A stretch of DNA of 8,233 nt from Chloroflexia bacterium (GCA_030430125.1 JAUIGA010000144.1:1-8233), one strand, 5' to 3'. Positions 1-6,198 are shown, counted from the stretch's first letter. Program-made: numbers and translations. Notes: generated from the sequence alone by a model not told the origin.

Positions 1-1670
1 GCCACGACATGCCATCCGAGGCGATCGAGCAGGCCCGTGCCGCCGAAGACCACGACACCGTGGCCCGACTCCTGGCGGCCAATCGGGACGAATTCAGGCG
101 GCTCGGTCGCAACGCGTCCATCAGCCGTTGGGCCGCCTCGCTTCCCGACGAGATGGTGCGGGCACGCCCCCGGCTCGCCCTCATCTTCGCGGCGAGCTCC
201 ATGGCGTCCGACAACACCAATCGGACGGCTCGCCGCCTCGCATCCTGGGCAGACGACGCCATCCGCGCCATCGAGGATCGTGGTGGCCTCGATCCCGCAG
301 ACGACGCCGACGGGACCATCGTCGGCCCTGCCGGGCTGGAAGCGCTGAAGGGCGAGTTGCTGGCGATGCGGGTCATGCACGCGTTCCGGAGCCTGCCGCC
401 CGAAGAGATCGCCGCAACCGCCGACCAGGCGCTCGCGCTTCTTCCGGACACCATGCCTCGCGACCGGGCCCTGCTCCGCATGGCACGCGTCGCAATGCAC
501 CTGCAGCTGCACACCCTGGAATCGGGATTGCCCGACCTCGAGCTGTGCCTCGAAGACGCCCGCCGGGCCAACAGCCCATCCCTGCTCGCCAGTGTCCTGA
601 CGTTCCTCGGCGAGGTGTATGTGGATCTGGGCCGGCTGCAGGAAGGCCGTCGCTCGTATGAAGTCGCACTCATGGCGGGACAGGAGGCCTCGGCGGAGGC
701 GACCCTGGAGATGATCGGTGTCCACACCGGGCTGGCCGAGGTCTTGCTGGAGCTGGGAGAGCTCGCGGGCGCAACCCACCACACCGCGCGTGCACTCGAG
801 ATCGCCACCATCGCCCCGACGCGGAGCCCCGTGCTGTACGCTCGGACCATGGCGGCGCAGGTGATGGCGGCGACCGATGATAACGAAGCCGCGCTGGCAC
901 ACCTGGCGGAGGCAGACGCCTTCGTTCGAGGATCCAGCGACGCCCGCTTCCATTCGCACCTTGCTGCCGTCGCGTTGACCGTTCACTGCCGAACCGGCAA
1001 TATCGACGCGGCCCGCGAGGTCGTGCAGGCACGCGGACTCAGGCCGGACCTGGACATCGACGCCAGCAATGCCGACGAGGCGACCGCCTATGCGCGACTG
1101 CTCGTCATCGGGGACGGTGACGGCGATCGCGCCGCGCGGATGCTCGCACAGGTGATTCCGGTCGTCCAGGCCCGCGGTCGCGTTCGCGACGAGATTCGCG
1201 CACGCATGCTGCTGGCACAGGCGCAGGCGCTGGCAGGCGATCAGGCGCAGGCGCTCGCATCCCTGGGACGCGCAACCATGCTGGGGGAACCGGGGCGCTT
1301 CAACCGGATGTTTACCGCTGAAGGTCCGACCATGGTCACGTTGCTGGAGTCGCTCGTCGACGCAGTCCGGCGCGGCCAGGCACCGGCGGCGTCTGGCTCC
1401 TCCCACTACCTCTCCTGGCTGCTGCGGGAAGCCCGCCGGACAACGCCCGCTCGTCCCGCGAGCCTCGCACCACTCCCCGTGCCGCTGACGCAACGGGAAA
1501 TCGAGGTCCTGCAGCTCATCGCGGACGGATTGCGCAACCAGGAGATCGCCGATCGGCTGTACATCAGCCTGCCAACCGTCAAGCGCCACATCGCCAATGC
1601 CTACGGCAAGCTGGGTGTCAGGCACCGCACCGAGGCCGTTGCTCGACTACAACAGTTGGGTTTGCGCTGA
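1..1670 (+). CDS. LuxR-family transcriptional regulator, MalT/LAL type, 5'-truncated by window edge
   Basis: This is the C-terminal part of a large ATP-dependent LuxR (LAL/MalT-like) transcriptional activator. The frame is open to the first base, and the first visible ATG (position 9) falls inside typical family sequence: the stretch EAIEQARAAEDHDTVARLL, then RWAASLPDEMVRARPRL, is the usual linker after the NTPase domain. The true start and the ATPase domain therefore lie upstream. Counting from that ATG, residues about 1-480 are alpha-helical, Ala/Leu-rich TPR-like repeats, expected to sense a ligand or partner protein. Residues 490-553 form a complete LuxR helix-turn-helix (LTQREIEVLQLIADG, NQEIADRLYIS, TVKRHIANAYGKLGV). 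The gene is followed after 149 bp by a small conserved gene on the same strand that I recall as a frequent companion of such regulators. The regulated pathway cannot be told from this sequence. Family assignment is secure; the full-length start is not visible. Confidence 0.93.
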   Translation, partial: HDMPSEAIEQARAAEDHDTVARLLAANRDEFRRLGRNASISRWAASLPDEMVRARPRLALIFAASSMASDNTNRTARRLASWADDAIRAIEDRGGLDPADDADGTIVGPAGLEALKGELLAMRVMHAFRSLPPEEIAATADQALALLPDTMPRDRALLRMARVAMHLQLHTLESGLPDLELCLEDARRANSPSLLASVLTFLGEVYVDLGRLQEGRRSYEVALMAGQEASAEATLEMIGVHTGLAEVLLELGELAGATHHTARALEIATIAPTRSPVLYARTMAAQVMAATDDNEAALAHLAEADAFVRGSSDARFHSHLAAVALTVHCRTGNIDAAREVVQARGLRPDLDIDASNADEATAYARLLVIGDGDGDRAARMLAQVIPVVQARGRVRDEIRARMLLAQAQALAGDQAQALASLGRATMLGEPGRFNRMFTAEGPTMVTLLESLVDAVRRGQAPAASGSSHYLSWLLREARRTTPARPASLAPLPVPLTQREIEVLQLIADGLRNQEIADRLYISLPTVKRHIANAYGKLGVRHRTEAVARLQQLGLR

Positions 1671-1819
1671 CGCCGGTCCAGCCCGGCCCGGCCGGCTCGT
1701 GGTCGTGGCCGCGAAGGCAATCTACACCCCGCACCTACACCGTTCGAACGATGTTCCGGGCCGGCGGTCTCCGTACGCTCTTGCTTGACGGCACTCGAGC
1801 GTCGAGGCAGGGCATGACC
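1671..1819. other. Intergenic spacer between the LuxR gene and the small conserved gene
   Basis: This 149-bp spacer holds no convincing gene. A perfect 10-bp palindrome, CGTTCGAACG, lies at 1741-1750. A TTGACG hexamer at 1785-1790 could be a -35 element, but I see no good -10 at the right distance. The GC-rich stretch at about 1682-1696 has imperfect dyad symmetry but no T-run, so it is not a clear terminator. The downstream gene may be transcribed from here or by read-through from the LuxR gene. Confidence 0.4.
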
Positions 1820-2125
1820 ATGGACACCATCTATCGCATTCGCGTGAGCGGGCACCTCGACGACCGGTGGTCCGGGTATCTCGGTGGGTTCTCCGTGCAA
1901 CGCCACGATGACGGAACAACCGTGCTGGTCGGGACCGTCGTCGACCAGGCGGCACTGCATGGCCTGCTCACGCGCATCCGTGACCTGGGCTTGCCGCTGC
2001 TGTCGCTCAGCAACAGTGCCGGAATCCATTGCTGCCCGGTCCACGCGCGTTCGTCGATGCTGCGACCGGGACGATCCAGGAGATCGGAAGACGACCATGA
2101 ACGCCGCGGTACGGGGGAACCTTGA
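1820..2125 (+). CDS. Small conserved protein of the YRIRVxGxL...DQAALHGLL type, function unknown
   Basis: A 101-residue protein if it starts at the ATG at 1820 (MDTIYRIRV). An ATG two codons upstream (1814) is also possible. GAGG at 1804-1807 and AGGG at 1809-1812 serve as ribosome binding sites; AGGG sits 7 nt before 1820. Residues 4-62 match a small conserved family as I remember it: YRIRVSGHLDDRWSGY, a central FSV..HDDGTTVLVG stretch that looks like beta strands, then VDQAALHGLLTRIRDLGLPLLS. Members of that family are often found next to LuxR-type or other regulators, as here. No signal peptide or membrane helix is visible. Residues about 63-101 form a tail rich in Cys, Arg and Ser that I do not associate with the family and that may be poorly conserved. 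The gene overlaps the start of the next ORF by 29 bp. Biochemical role unknown. Confidence 0.75.
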   Translation: MDTIYRIRVSGHLDDRWSGYLGGFSVQRHDDGTTVLVGTVVDQAALHGLLTRIRDLGLPLLSLSNSAGIHCCPVHARSSMLRPGRSRRSEDDHERRGTGEP

Positions 2126-2465
2126 AACCGTCGACGCTGACGCGCAGCGCGGCCCCAAAGTGGGTCAGGCAAGTTCAGGGGCACGCGCAAAGCTCGCGGC
2201 GCTCCGGGCAACACTGATGTTCCTGTACGTGTATGCCGACGTTCTCTCGCTGTACCGACCCGGGGTGATCGATGACATTCGGGATGAAATGATGGGGACG
2301 CTGGAGGTATCGCAGGCGGCGCTGCTGGCCGCCGCAAGCAAGGCGTTGCATCACCTGCCGGCTACGCTGTCCGGCCGAGCAGCTCCCGTGCGCATGCAAT
2401 GTAGTAGTGCCGGCCATTGGCGCTGGTTTCCTGCCGTGCCAGTTCCAGCAACCCGTCCGCCTTGA
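2097..2465 (+). pseudogene. Truncated DUF6326-like membrane protein gene
   Basis: The ATG at 2097 is preceded by GGAAG at 2086-2090. Residues 36-80 carry the N-terminal signature of DUF6326 small membrane proteins: LRATLMFLYVYADVLSLYRP (first membrane helix), then GVIDDI and an M-G...VSQAALLAAA stretch, which normally begins the second helix. Intact relatives have four helices over roughly 130-150 residues. Here similarity stops at about residue 80 (nt ~2336). The remaining 42 codons lack hydrophobic helices, and from 2362 on they are antisense to the C-terminal codons of the convergent hydrolase gene, over which this frame runs 104 bp to its stop. The 3' half was therefore probably lost in a rearrangement. 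No frameshifted continuation of the family is visible downstream. The family assignment rests on remembered motif similarity. A functional shortened protein is possible but unlikely. Confidence 0.68.
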
Positions 2466-3648
2466 TACGGCGGATCTCCACCTGGTCAGCATCGAGTACC
2501 AGCAGCAAATCGGCAAGTTCGAGTCCCCACTGGACGTCGCCGGAGCGGATGGCCGAAATGGCTGCGTCCGAGACAGCGTCCTTGCCGCCCATCTGCTCGA
2601 CCATCTTCACTGCGCGCTCATGCGGCGCGAGCGGATTGAGGTGTGTCGGGTTGCCATCGAACCACCCAAGGTAGCCCGCATAGATGCTGCGAACGGACCA
2701 CGCAACGGTGCCATAGTGCTCCTGGAGATAGGGAAGACGGCGGTACTTCTCGGGCAGCCGGACCGCGTTGACCGTGTCCTCTACCCCCATGCCTCGGTTC
2801 ATGCACGCCAGGGTTTCGGTCAGGACAAAGTCGAGAGCATCGCGGAAGTTTGTCAGGACTTGGCCCACCGCATCCCGACCGATGATCGGTCGCGTGTGGC
2901 CTGGCAGGAGGGCCTCGGCGGGATACTGGCGCATGGTGTCGAGTGAGTCGATCCAGGTCGCGACGTCGCGATATTGCCCGCCCCGAATGGCGTAGAGATT
3001 CGGCCAGCACCCGTAGTAGTTGTCGGCACAGAACAACACTCGATGCTGCTCTTCCCAGATGAAGATCTGGTCTTCAGTCTCACCGGGTGCGGCACGCAGC
3101 GTCAGTGCCACGCCGTCGATATCCAGGTGGACGGACTCCTTCGTGTACACGGTCGTGGGCGGGACCGGACGGCGTGTCCCCTCGCCGACGGCGAAGCCTT
3201 CACGAATGCCGATCCCCTGGGAGATGGCTTCCTCGTCCGAGAGCTCATAGCCGAACTGGCGGATGCCACGACGTTCCAGAATGTCGCTCAGCTGCTCGGT
3301 GCGCGGGAGCAACGGATTTACCGGAGCGAATGCGATGATCTCGGGCCGGGCTGCCGCGAAGGCGCTGGCGCCGCTGCGATGATCGGGATGTCCATGTGTA
3401 TAGATGATCGTCCGGACCGGCTTGGCGGTCCGATCCGCGATGATGCCCGCCAGTTTCTCCGCCCGTACATCAGTGTCGAGCGTGTCGACGAGGATGACGG
3501 ACTCGCCGGTGATGATGAAACTCGCGTTGCTGTGCCCGTATCCCATGACGTGGAAGATCGTATCCGGCACGACCTCTGTCACGGTAGGGGGATAGGCCGT
3601 CGCCGTGAATTCCCGCAGAAGTTCCTCACCATTTCGCTCAAGCGACAC
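2362..3648 (-). CDS. Alkyl-sulfatase-like MBL-fold metallo-hydrolase with dimerization domain
   Basis: A 428-residue protein starting at GTG (3648), with GGAGG six bases upstream. The metallo-beta-lactamase fold spans about residues 28-256, with the metal motif HGHPDH at 85-90, an AAPGETEDQ loop at 186-194, ADN at 208-210 followed by NLYAIRGGQYRD, and LLPGH ending at His251. Residues about 305-425 match the alkyl sulfatase dimerization domain (LQEHYGTVAWSVRSIYAGYLGWFDGNPTHL). Relatives such as SdsA1 and YjcS hydrolyse alkyl sulfate esters with two zinc ions. This protein lacks their C-terminal SCP2-like domain and differs in two active-site blocks: classical members have an AEN...HTLHN block and a SHHWP-like block. 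Its substrate may therefore not be a sulfate ester. No signal peptide is visible, so it is predicted cytoplasmic. It is convergent with the truncated gene on its left, and 170 bp separate it from the upstream DUF4188 gene on the same strand. Fold confident, substrate unknown. Confidence 0.9.
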   Translation of the reverse strand: MSLERNGEELLREFTATAYPPTVTEVVPDTIFHVMGYGHSNASFIITGESVILVDTLDTDVRAEKLAGIIADRTAKPVRTIIYTHGHPDHRSGASAFAAARPEIIAFAPVNPLLPRTEQLSDILERRGIRQFGYELSDEEAISQGIGIREGFAVGEGTRRPVPPTTVYTKESVHLDIDGVALTLRAAPGETEDQIFIWEEQHRVLFCADNYYGCWPNLYAIRGGQYRDVATWIDSLDTMRQYPAEALLPGHTRPIIGRDAVGQVLTNFRDALDFVLTETLACMNRGMGVEDTVNAVRLPEKYRRLPYLQEHYGTVAWSVRSIYAGYLGWFDGNPTHLNPLAPHERAVKMVEQMGGKDAVSDAAISAIRSGDVQWGLELADLLLVLDADQVEIRRIKADGLLELARQETSANGRHYYIACARELLGRTA

Positions 3649-3818
3649 GACTATCCTCCAGCGAAATCACCACTCACGACGCGCGAGGGTATCAGTCTCC
3701 TCGTGCCCTTCCGTATATCACGCTGGCGCCCATGTCGCTACGAGCTATGCGTGCACGTGGCAGGTTCCGCGCTGCACGCTCCCTGGAGCCGGCGTGGCGT
3801 CGGGGCGAAGCCGGCACG
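3649..3818. other. Intergenic spacer upstream of the MBL-fold hydrolase
   Basis: This 170-bp gap separates two minus-strand genes. It contains the GGAGG ribosome binding site of the hydrolase and an AT-richer stretch near 3710-3722 that could hold a promoter, but I find no clean -35/-10 pair. Two GCCGGC copies at about 3789-3794 and 3811-3816 could pair as a 6-bp stem just after the DUF4188 stop codon. No T-run follows, so a terminator cannot be claimed. Open frames across the gap belong to shadow ORFs. Confidence 0.35.
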
Positions 3819-4343
3819 TCAGCGATGGGAAGTGCCACGGCGCGACAGTTCCTTCATGGTGCGCAGATGGGCACCATGCGCGTCCGCATACCGCGTCGCG
3901 GCGGCGAGACCGCGCCGATCCATGTCGCGATAGATCGTGTGCAGACCATCGGGGTCGATCGCGATCACCTCGTGCCAGAGGCCGATATCGCCGCTGTCCC
4001 CCACCCGGCCCCGGTTGTAGCGCCGCCAGTCGCGAACGTGCCGAAACCGTGCATCCTGCGACCAGCGCATGACCGCATCCATGTCCCGCCAGTACGTCAG
4101 CACCGTGAACACCCGTCCGTCGCGCCACCGCGTCGACCAGAGCAACCCGCTGTCGTCGGGGCGGGCCGCGGCCTCATCCAGCATGCCGCGCAGCGCCCGC
4201 ACCAGTGGCAGCCACGACCAGACACGTGCCCAGCGGTTGACCCGCAATCCGAACAGCACCAGGGTCGTGCCCGGCGGCGGGTCAGCCGCCCACCGGCCCG
4301 CCAGGACATCGCGCTCGATCCCAGTTGGCGCTGAATCGGACAT
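3819..4343 (-). CDS. DUF4188 (monooxygenase-like) family protein, distal copy
   Basis: A 174-residue protein. The ATG at 4343 is chosen because GAGGGG sits just upstream (GAGGGGAACATG) and because the sequence further upstream resembles no family member; an in-frame start at 4388 exists without support. Family hallmarks are PPGT (23-26), GLRVN (32-36), VWSWLP (41-46), YWRDMD (84-89), RRYNR (107-111), GLWHE (121-125) and IYRDM (137-141). These match Pfam DUF4188, also called Monooxy_af470-like, a soluble family that probably has a dimeric alpha-beta-barrel-like fold. No enzymatic activity has been established that I know of. The invariant Trp-His-Glu and the Tyr/Arg/Asp positions are candidate active-site residues. 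It lies 56 bp downstream of its paralog, on the same strand, so co-transcription is likely. Family assignment is good; function unknown. Confidence 0.86.
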   Translation of the reverse strand: MSDSAPTGIERDVLAGRWAADPPPGTTLVLFGLRVNRWARVWSWLPLVRALRGMLDEAAARPDDSGLLWSTRWRDGRVFTVLTYWRDMDAVMRWSQDARFRHVRDWRRYNRGRVGDSGDIGLWHEVIAIDPDGLHTIYRDMDRRGLAAATRYADAHGAHLRTMKELSRRGTSHR

Positions 4344-4399
4344 GTTCCCCTCGCGACTGCCTCCCAGGGTCGCCGTCCGGCATCCCACCGTTGCCGAGT

Positions 4400-4924
4400 C
4401 TACGCGCTTTCGGCCAGATCGTCGGGACTGTCGCCGCGCCGCGCCACCGGCTGCGGCGGCAGGTGCTCGACTCGCATCGCGACCGTCGCCCGCCCCATAC
4501 CCGACACCGGCATGTTTCGGTACATGATGTGACTTGTCTCGGGATGCACCTCATATGCTTCGTGCCAGATGCCAACGTGGGCGTTGCCGCGCGTACTCCG
4601 GTTGAACGCCGCCCAGGCCGGCAGGTGCTCGCTCTCCCGAGCGGTGGCATAGCGCATCAGGCTGTCCATGTCGCGCCAGTATTGCACCACCAGCGGCTCG
4701 CGCCAGCGGAACCAGGATTCCGCGCTGAGCAGTCCGAGATCGGGTCGCCGAAACAGCTCACGCAGCATCTTCGGCATCGCCAGGACCACCGGCAGCCACG
4801 TCCACACCCGCCAGAGCGAATTGATGCGCATGCCGATCAGGAAGACCACCGTGCCGGGCGGCACATCGGCGCGGACGCGATACGGCTGCACGCCGGCGCC
4901 GGTCAGCTCACGCGATCCACTCAT
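4400..4924 (-). CDS. DUF4188 (monooxygenase-like) family protein, proximal copy
   Basis: A 174-residue protein, the same length as its downstream paralog. The ATG at 4924 overlaps the stop of the preceding membrane-protein gene as ATGA, and GAGGAG lies 8 nt upstream, so translation is probably coupled. A GTG three codons upstream (4933) is possible but falls on the ribosome binding site. Shared family positions are PPGT (22-25), GMRIN (31-35), VWTWLP (40-45), YWRDMD (82-87), FNR (107-109), GIWHE (118-122) and MYRNM (134-138). The two paralogs agree at these blocks but diverge between them, and the distal copy is more Arg/Asp-rich, so this is an old duplication or two separately acquired genes rather than a recent copy. 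They may form a hetero-oligomer or act on related substrates. No signal peptide or membrane helix. The family belongs to the monooxygenase-like group of unknown reaction. Confidence 0.88.
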   Translation of the reverse strand: MSGSRELTGAGVQPYRVRADVPPGTVVFLIGMRINSLWRVWTWLPVVLAMPKMLRELFRRPDLGLLSAESWFRWREPLVVQYWRDMDSLMRYATARESEHLPAWAAFNRSTRGNAHVGIWHEAYEVHPETSHIMYRNMPVSGMGRATVAMRVEHLPPQPVARRGDSPDDLAESA

Positions 4925-5337
4925 ACGGTCCACTCCTCATCCTGGTGGCCGCGCAGCAGCGATGCGCCGAGCGAGATCACCGCCGTCGCCAGCAACACCG
5001 CGCCGGCGAGGGTCACGGCGATTCCGGCGGAGAACGACTCGGGCTCACCCACGAGCATATGCAGGAAGAACCCTCCAGACTGAAACAATCCTCCAGCGAT
5101 CAACACCGTCACCGCCAGCCTCCTTTTGGGTGCGCTCCAGCGCGTTCGTTCGAGAAACAGGACATAGACAAGGGAGAGGATCACCAGCACACCGGCGTGG
5201 GCGTGCCCGGCGCGGAACTGGTCCACCTGCCAGTCACTGAGGATGTCGTCATCCTCGAGGATGCGCAGCAGCGAGACGCCGCCGAACATGACGGTGACCA
5301 GGAGAAGCAGGAGTCCTCCGACGAATCGTGTCATCAT
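4921..5337 (-). CDS. Four-helix integral membrane protein with intramembrane histidines, function unknown
   Basis: A 138-residue hydrophobic protein. It starts at one of two adjacent ATG codons (5337 or 5334) preceded by a strong AAGGAGG 5-8 nt upstream. Predicted membrane helices lie at about residues 4-24, 46-63, 73-95 and 103-128, giving both ends on the same side, probably cytoplasmic. A short acidic loop (EDDDILSDW, 28-36) follows helix 1, and a basic loop (RTRWSAPKRR, 64-73) lies between helices 2 and 3. Helix 2 opens with FRAGHAHAGV, placing His45 and His47 in or at the membrane, and helix 3 carries His93. Such histidines could bind haem or a metal, but this is only inference. I do not recognise a named family with confidence. 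Its stop overlaps the start of the DUF4188 gene by 4 bp, so the two products are probably made in linked amounts. Confidence 0.82.
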   Translation of the reverse strand: MMTRFVGGLLLLLVTVMFGGVSLLRILEDDDILSDWQVDQFRAGHAHAGVLVILSLVYVLFLERTRWSAPKRRLAVTVLIAGGLFQSGGFFLHMLVGEPESFSAGIAVTLAGAVLLATAVISLGASLLRGHQDEEWTV

Positions 5338-5486
5338 GTGTGCCTCCTTCCAGCTCGCGTGTGAATCTCGGTTTTGTGCATTGATCGATCACTACCTTCC
5401 ATCGAGCCGAATCGTCCCGTCATCTGCAACGTTTCGCGTGCATTGTCTGGCGATCATGTCTCGCGGCGCGCCGACCCGGTGCCGTC
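5338..5486. promoter_or_regulatory. Spacer between tetR and the membrane-protein/DUF4188 genes, possible second promoter
   Basis: This 149-bp gap holds the strong AAGGAGG of the membrane-protein gene and a less GC-rich stretch at about 5371-5396. On the minus strand that stretch reads GGTAGTGATCGATCAATG. Its GTAGTGAT part resembles one arm of the operator upstream of tetR (TTAGTG...), and TGATCGATCA at 5382-5391 is a perfect 10-bp palindrome. A second, weaker TetR site controlling the downstream genes is possible, but the other arm does not match. No clear -35/-10 pair is visible. Confidence 0.3.
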
Positions 5487-5500
5487 TCAGCGGTCGGCGC
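5468..5500 (-). terminator. GC-rich hairpin over the tetR stop codon, terminator-like but without a U-run
   Basis: A perfect 9-bp inverted repeat, GCGCCGACC at 5468-5476 and GGTCGGCGC at 5492-5500, with a 15-nt loop that includes the tetR stop codon at 5487-5489. In the minus-strand transcript it would form a stable stem. The bases that follow (below 5468) are not U-rich, so it is at best a weak intrinsic terminator. It could instead lower read-through or protect the mRNA end between tetR and the downstream genes. Confidence 0.35.
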
Positions 5501-6065
5501 TGACGTCACCCAGCATGAAGGCGCGCGCCCACTCCTCGTCCTGCGCCTCCGGCGCGCCGATCGAGACGCCGACCATGATCAGCATGCCTTGCGCGAAGAA
5601 GATCTGCGCCTCTGGCGCCGGCACGCCGGTCTCCCGCCGCACCAGGTCGAACAGGCCGGACATCGCCTGCTGGCAGGCATGCCGGACCTCGTCGTCGGCG
5701 GCCGCGCTGAACGATTGCAGCAGCAGGCGCAGCACCTCGGTGCGACCGGTGATGGCCTGGAAGGCATCGGCCAGCGCCCCCAGTCGCTGCGTGGGGGTGG
5801 CCTCGGGCGGCATGCCGGCGAGCGCACGTTCCCACACCGTCTGGATCATGGATCGCGCCATCGCGACTGTCTCCATGAACAGCTCCTTCTTGGTCCCGAA
5901 CAACCGGAGCACATACGGTTGGGAAATTCCCGCTCGCGCGGCGATGTTGACGGTCGACGCGCCGTGCAGGCCGTAGGTGGAGAATTCGATCAGCGCGGCG
6001 TCGAGCACGTCGGCCCGCCGCTCCTCGGCGGTCCGTCGCCTTCGTTGTTGATCGATCTCGGTCAC
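5487..6065 (-). CDS. TetR/AcrR-family transcriptional repressor
   Basis: A 192-residue regulator of the usual TetR length. It starts at GTG (6065), with a GAAAGG-type site 9 nt upstream. The DNA-binding domain lies at about residues 12-63: RTAEERRADVLDAALIEFSTYGLHGAS, then the helix-turn-helix TVNIAARAGISQPYVLRLFGTKKELF. Residues about 70-185 are the helical ligand-binding and dimerization domain; this part is too variable to predict the ligand. A perfect inverted repeat overlapping a strong promoter lies about 50 bp upstream, so the protein almost certainly represses itself. The downstream minus-strand membrane protein and DUF4188 genes, and the divergent serine hydrolase, are the natural further targets. 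A GC-rich hairpin covers the stop codon, so transcription of the downstream genes may be partly independent. Confidence 0.94.
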   Translation of the reverse strand: MTEIDQQRRRRTAEERRADVLDAALIEFSTYGLHGASTVNIAARAGISQPYVLRLFGTKKELFMETVAMARSMIQTVWERALAGMPPEATPTQRLGALADAFQAITGRTEVLRLLLQSFSAAADDEVRHACQQAMSGLFDLVRRETGVPAPEAQIFFAQGMLIMVGVSIGAPEAQDEEWARAFMLGDVSADR

Positions 6066-6113
6066 CGTTCTGCGCCTTTCCCGGTTCGATGCGGCAGACT
6101 CACCTCCGCGTTC

Positions 6114-6137
6114 ATGTTAGTGATTGTACACTAACAT
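6114..6137. promoter_or_regulatory. Probable TetR operator, perfect 9-6-9 inverted repeat
   Basis: ATGTTAGTG (6114-6122) and CACTAACAT (6129-6137) are exact reverse complements around the 6-bp spacer ATTGTA. The 24-bp size, central spacing and position between tetR and the divergent gene are typical of TetR-family operators. The spacer itself is the -10 hexamer of the tetR promoter read on the minus strand, so a bound dimer would block RNA polymerase. The site is AT-rich against a GC-rich background, which strengthens the case. Confidence 0.85.
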
Positions 6138-6150
6138 ATCCCAATGTCAA
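6123..6150 (-). promoter_or_regulatory. tetR promoter, sigma-70 type, overlapped by the operator
   Basis: Read on the minus strand, TTGACA (6150-6145) matches the -35 consensus exactly. TACAAT (6128-6123) matches the -10 consensus at five of six positions, with a 16-bp spacer. Transcription would begin near 6116, giving a leader of about 50 nt before the GTG at 6065. One operator arm lies in the promoter spacer and the other at the start site, so the arrangement fits simple autorepression. Confidence 0.75.
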
Positions 6151-6169
6151 CACCGTGGCACGATCCCGC

Positions 6170-6198
6170 TTGCGTCCCGGCGGAACTCCGCCCAGAAT
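6170..6198 (+). promoter_or_regulatory. Weak candidate promoter for the serine hydrolase gene
   Basis: TTGCGT (6170-6175) and CAGAAT (6193-6198) are separated by exactly 17 bp, which places a start site near 6205 and a leader of about 30 nt. Matches to consensus are only three of six and four of six. A short inverted repeat, GGCGGA/TCCGCC (6179-6192), lies in the spacer and could be a regulator site or chance. The TetR operator lies 33 bp upstream of this -35, so TetR control of the + strand gene is possible but not shown. Confidence 0.3.

Noticed and set aside
9..11. ATG at position 9 as the true start of the LuxR gene
   Set aside because: The frame is open upstream to the window edge and the protein begins in the middle of the family's usual post-ATPase linker.
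1741..1750. CGTTCGAACG palindrome as a possible regulator site
   Set aside because: A 10-bp palindrome is expected several times by chance in a window of this size, and no second copy or promoter supports it.
1601..2158. Minus-strand open frame of 185 codons across the small conserved gene
   Set aside because: It is antisense to the conserved YRIRV...DQAALHGLL frame and to the LuxR 3' end, and has no family resemblance.
2357..2375. GCCGG/CCGGC stem at the hydrolase stop codon as a terminator
   Set aside because: Only 5 bp of stem with a 9-nt loop and no T-run on either strand; too weak to call.
2407..2946. Plus-strand open frame of 179 codons opposite the hydrolase C-terminal domain
   Set aside because: It is the mirror of the conserved dimerization domain and has no motif of its own.
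2974..3933. Long + strand open frame (319 codons) opposite the MBL-fold hydrolase
   Set aside because: It is antisense to a gene with clear domains, has no recognisable motif, and long antisense frames are common in GC-rich coding DNA.
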